Origin: Spirosoma oryzicola
GTDB taxonomy: Bacteria; Bacteroidota; Bacteroidia; Cytophagales; Spirosomataceae
DNA: 64,000 bases
NCBI RefSeq assembly: GCF_021233055.1
Contig: NZ_CP089538.1
Coordinates: forward strand, 4,604,501 to 4,668,500
Direction of reading: 5' to 3'
In this document: piece after piece, positions 61,404 through 64,000 of the stretch
Position numbering within the stretch: the stretch's first letter is position 1
How the letters are laid out: every line of letters begins with the position of its first letter
Notes under the pieces: model-generated
The model's input: the letters and a program-made list of their open reading frames with translations, nothing else
Databases searched by the model: none
Told to the model about the DNA's origin: nothing
Made by a program: the position numbers and the translations under genes

Positions 61404-62749
61404 TAATAGCCAGGATTTTGGGCACCTTGCAACCCTGGGTTACGTAAGATTTCTGACTGGGGAATCGGCCATAACTCGTAGCGGCTGTTCCAGTTGGGGG
61501 AAAAAGCAGCCATAACCGCCTGCGCCCGGCCCGTCCGAACCAGGTCATACCAGCGGTGCCCTTCAAATGCCAGCTCATACTGGCGTTCCCGCTCAATAGC
61601 GAGCAGAACGTCGGCCTGGTTGGTAACGGTAACGGCACTTGCTTTAGCCCGATTACGGAGTATCGTCAGGTCAGCAACAGCCCCGTTGGCCCCTATCTGG
61701 TTGCCTTGTTGAGCACGCGCTTCGGCCCGGATCAGGTACATCTCAGCCAGCCGAAAGACAACGATATTAGCATTGTTTTCAATCGCTATTCCATATTTCC
61801 GAACAGTCCAGCCATTGTCATTCCCCTGCTGTTGTTGCACGTTAAAAGTAATCGTGGCTACCCGCGCTCCCGACTCCGCCGAGTTTAAAACCGCTACCAG
61901 CTGATCGGAAGGGATCACCTCCCGACGACTGACAAATAAGGTATTTAATGTAGCCGGATCATCATTCTGCGTATAACCCACTTCGAAAATGGACTCGCTC
62001 GTGAAGTTTTGGATAACGACCGTGTTATAATCGGGTACTAACGAAAACTTACCGGAGCTGATAACCAGCGTAGCATACCGTTCCGCTTCGGCCCAATTCT
62101 TCTGGTACAAGTAAAAACGCGCCAGAGCCGCCTGAACGACTCGTTTCGACAAATAGGCCGCTCCCGTTGAGGAATCATCCGGCAGGTCCGCCAGCGCAGC
62201 CTGGTAATCAGCCAGCACCGACGCCAGAACAGTAGCTCTCGCCGTTCGGCCAATGTTCCGGTTTGTACTTTGATCGGTAGTTGTAGGCAGTGGAATATCG
62301 CCGTAGGTGTAGGTACCCATAAAATTAGCGAAGCCGCGCAGAAAGCGAGCTTCCGCCGTTAGCTGCTTGCGGTTGGCTTCCGTTACGCCGGTTACGGCAG
62401 GCAGCCGTTCCAGGATAAAATTAGCGACGTAAACGGTACGGTAAATACTGCCCCAATAGTTGGCTACATCGGTGTTGGTCGAGGTAATCTGTTTGGTACC
62501 AAACTCCTGATAGGATGCAAATGTACCGTTGTGTTTGATGTTATCGGCGGTAAAATCACCCGCGATCACTATCGACGACGTCATGGTCCGAAAGGCGCTG
62601 TACAAGCCAATCCGAACTAATGGCACATCAGCAGCACGACTTAATGCCAGATCATCAATGCGGATATCATACGGCGTGGGCTCTAACACTTCTTTACAAG
62701 AAGTAAGCAGCAATAATGACAGTATAAATAACGTGCAGTAAGACTTCAT
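61403..62749 (-). CDS. SusD/RagB outer-membrane binding lipoprotein
   Basis: A 448-residue lipoprotein (FILSLLLLTSCKEVLEP). SusD landmarks are LTAEARFLRGFANFMGTYTYGDIPLP and FRLAEMYLIRAEARAQQGNQ, plus the C-terminal ERERQYELAFEGHRWYDLVRTGRA and LWPIPQSEILRNPGLQGAQNPGY. Unlike the gene at 35986 it is intact. It starts 32 bases after the SusC stop and overlaps the next gene (TAATG). With a protease at the operon end, the captured substrate may be peptide or protein rather than glycan (inference). Confidence 0.94.
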   Translation of the reverse strand: MKSYCTLFILSLLLLTSCKEVLEPTPYDIRIDDLALSRAADVPLVRIGLYSAFRTMTSSIVIAGDFTADNIKHNGTFASYQEFGTKQITSTNTDVANYWGSIYRTVYVANFILERLPAVTGVTEANRKQLTAEARFLRGFANFMGTYTYGDIPLPTTTDQSTNRNIGRTARATVLASVLADYQAALADLPDDSSTGAAYLSKRVVQAALARFYLYQKNWAEAERYATLVISSGKFSLVPDYNTVVIQNFTSESIFEVGYTQNDDPATLNTLFVSRREVIPSDQLVAVLNSAESGARVATITFNVQQQQGNDNGWTVRKYGIAIENNANIVVFRLAEMYLIRAEARAQQGNQIGANGAVADLTILRNRAKASAVTVTNQADVLLAIERERQYELAFEGHRWYDLVRTGRAQAVMAAFSPNWNSRYELWPIPQSEILRNPGLQGAQNPGY

Positions 62750-62781
62750 TGTGGCTAAAATAATCTCCTTTTACAGGATAA

Positions 62782-64000
62782 TTAGAACGTTACAGATAAC
62801 CCGGCCACAATATTTTTCACCTGTGGTAAGGTGTTAAAATCAATACCCTGCGCCGTCGTTGACCCATCGATTGCGCTTAATTCAGGATCGACTCCAGAAT
62901 AATTGGTCAATGTCCACAGGTTCGTGGCAGATGCATAAACGCGTACCCCGGCTAGCTTAACGCGATTGGCCCAGGTTTTAGGCAAATTATAGCCCAACGT
63001 CACATTTTTCAGGCGTAAATAAGAACCATCCTCTACAAATCGACTACTCAGGTAGTCGTTGTATGTATTCTCGTACACATAACGTGGCACACTGGTAATA
63101 TCACCTTCTTTCTGCCAGCGTTTTAGGGCATCAATGCTTTGATTAAATTGAATCGAAGAGCCTGCATTTACCGAGGATTGCTTCGTTAAGTTCAGCACTC
63201 GGTTACCGAATGATCCCTGAAAGAAAATAGCCAGCTCGAATCCTTTGTACGAGAGCCGGTTTGTAAACCCACCAAAAAATTTCGGCTGGGCATTGCCGAT
63301 TACTTGTCCGTCATCGGGTGTAATGCGGCCATCGCCATTTTTATCGTCGTAAATTGCATTGCCCGTGGCAGGATCAACGCCTAAGAACTTTAATCCCCAG
63401 AACGTTCCCAGCGGCTGACCGGGTAATACGACGTTTGTACCGGCAACTCCGCTTGCGACAAACCCTCGGTAAAGAGGCTCATCCGTCGCTAATTCAAGTA
63501 CCTTGTTGCGGTTCAGCGATAGGTTTAAATCCGTACTCCAGCGGAATCGTTTGTCCTTCTGGTCAATGTTGACAGTCGAAATGGTTAGCTCCAGCCCCTG
63601 ATTGCTGATTTTGCCGATATTGCCTTGTACAGAGCCAAAGCCGGAGGTTAATGGAATTGGCTGACTGAACAGCAGTTTGTCCGTCAGATTCTTGTACGCA
63701 TCGAACGTTACGGTTAGTCGTCCGTCAAACAGAGACGCATCAAACCCGACGTTTGCTTCCTGGGTACGCTCCCATTGCAAATTCGGGTTGGCTAACCGCA
63801 CAGGCCCAAGCCCCGACGAACCGCTGTATGTTGTTGATCCCCAGGTACCCAGAAACAGAAAATTACCGATTTGCTCATTACCCGTAAAGCCGTAACTAGC
63901 CCGAACTTTCAGATCGTCAAAGAAGTCGAATCGCTCCATGAAGCTTTCTTCGGAAAGCCGCCAGGCCACTGAGCCCGACGGAAAAAAGCCGAACTGCCGG
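62782..64000 (-). CDS. SusC/RagA TonB-dependent transporter, 3' part (cut by window edge)
   Basis: The frame is open to the window end, so only the last 406 residues are seen. They are SusC barrel: SVAWRLSEESF, DLKVRASYGFTGNEQIGN, LANPNLQWERTQEANVGFDA, DKLLFSQPIPLTSGFGSVQG, and the ending VKNIVAGLSVTF. The stretch GVDPATGNAIYDDKNGDGRI looks like a calcium-binding type loop common in this family. The start, the N-terminal domains and any regulator lie beyond the edge. It is the first visible gene of the five-gene operon that ends with the M43 protease. Confidence 0.94.
   Translation of the reverse strand, partial: RQFGFFPSGSVAWRLSEESFMERFDFFDDLKVRASYGFTGNEQIGNFLFLGTWGSTTYSGSSGLGPVRLANPNLQWERTQEANVGFDASLFDGRLTVTFDAYKNLTDKLLFSQPIPLTSGFGSVQGNIGKISNQGLELTISTVNIDQKDKRFRWSTDLNLSLNRNKVLELATDEPLYRGFVASGVAGTNVVLPGQPLGTFWGLKFLGVDPATGNAIYDDKNGDGRITPDDGQVIGNAQPKFFGGFTNRLSYKGFELAIFFQGSFGNRVLNLTKQSSVNAGSSIQFNQSIDALKRWQKEGDITSVPRYVYENTYNDYLSSRFVEDGSYLRLKNVTLGYNLPKTWANRVKLAGVRVYASATNLWTLTNYSGVDPELSAIDGSTTAQGIDFNTLPQVKNIVAGLSVTF

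Overview
The window comes from a Bacteroidota chromosome, most likely the Cytophagales/Spirosoma group. The signs are four SusC/SusD loci, FecI/FecR-type sigma/anti-sigma regulation, a protease with a type IX secretion (T9SS) C-terminal domain, the tamB-tsaD divergent pair, and -7 promoter boxes of the form TAnnTTTG. The genus is an inference. There is no phage, insertion sequence, CRISPR array or rRNA operon; the only classical RNA gene is tRNA-Asp(GTC).

Layout. 0.2-2.6 kb: a secreted fasciclin protein and a GntP gluconate permease, convergent around a strong hairpin. 2.9-12.3 kb: a complete carbohydrate locus (ECF sigma, FecR anti-sigma, SusC with an STN signalling domain, SusD, GH92 alpha-mannosidase) ending in a terminator. 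12.5-14.6 kb: a SigK/RskA-type sigma/anti-sigma pair and an exported MsrB. 14.8-19.7 kb: a class A penicillin-binding protein and a lone TonB-dependent receptor, converging on a perfect 48-base palindrome. 19.8-24.5 kb: minus-strand genes for a GH5-like hydrolase, a GalM-type lipoprotein, a GH43 hydrolase, a Fur-family regulator and a small Cys-containing protein. 24.7-32.3 kb: TamB divergent from tsaD, then a MOSC protein and a UbiA-like membrane protein.

32.5-42.4 kb: a second SusC, a SusD interrupted by one in-frame TAA, a TPR protein with an HExxH metalloprotease motif, and an S10 serine carboxypeptidase, with two copies of a palindromic intergenic repeat; this looks like a peptide-use locus. 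A proline dehydrogenase lies next to it. 44-47 kb: AraC regulator, alpha/beta hydrolase, small acidic protein, and a LOV-like PAS protein lacking the photoactive cysteine. 47.1-50.4 kb: tRNA-Asp, a beta-helix lipoprotein, and an intergenic region with two tandem promoter-to-terminator cassettes that look like paralogous small RNA genes. 51-57.4 kb: an SMP-30 protein, a bacteriophytochrome / response regulator / heme oxygenase operon, and a convergent three-PAS histidine kinase. 57.6-64 kb: a minus-strand operon of SusC (cut by the window edge), SusD, two small surface proteins and an M43 metalloprotease with a T9SS signal.

The most unusual items are the tandem small-RNA cassettes (about 49.6-49.82 kb), the nonsense-interrupted SusD, the cysteine-less LOV-like protein and the palindromic repeat family. 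No wholly new multi-gene system could be demonstrated from sequence alone.
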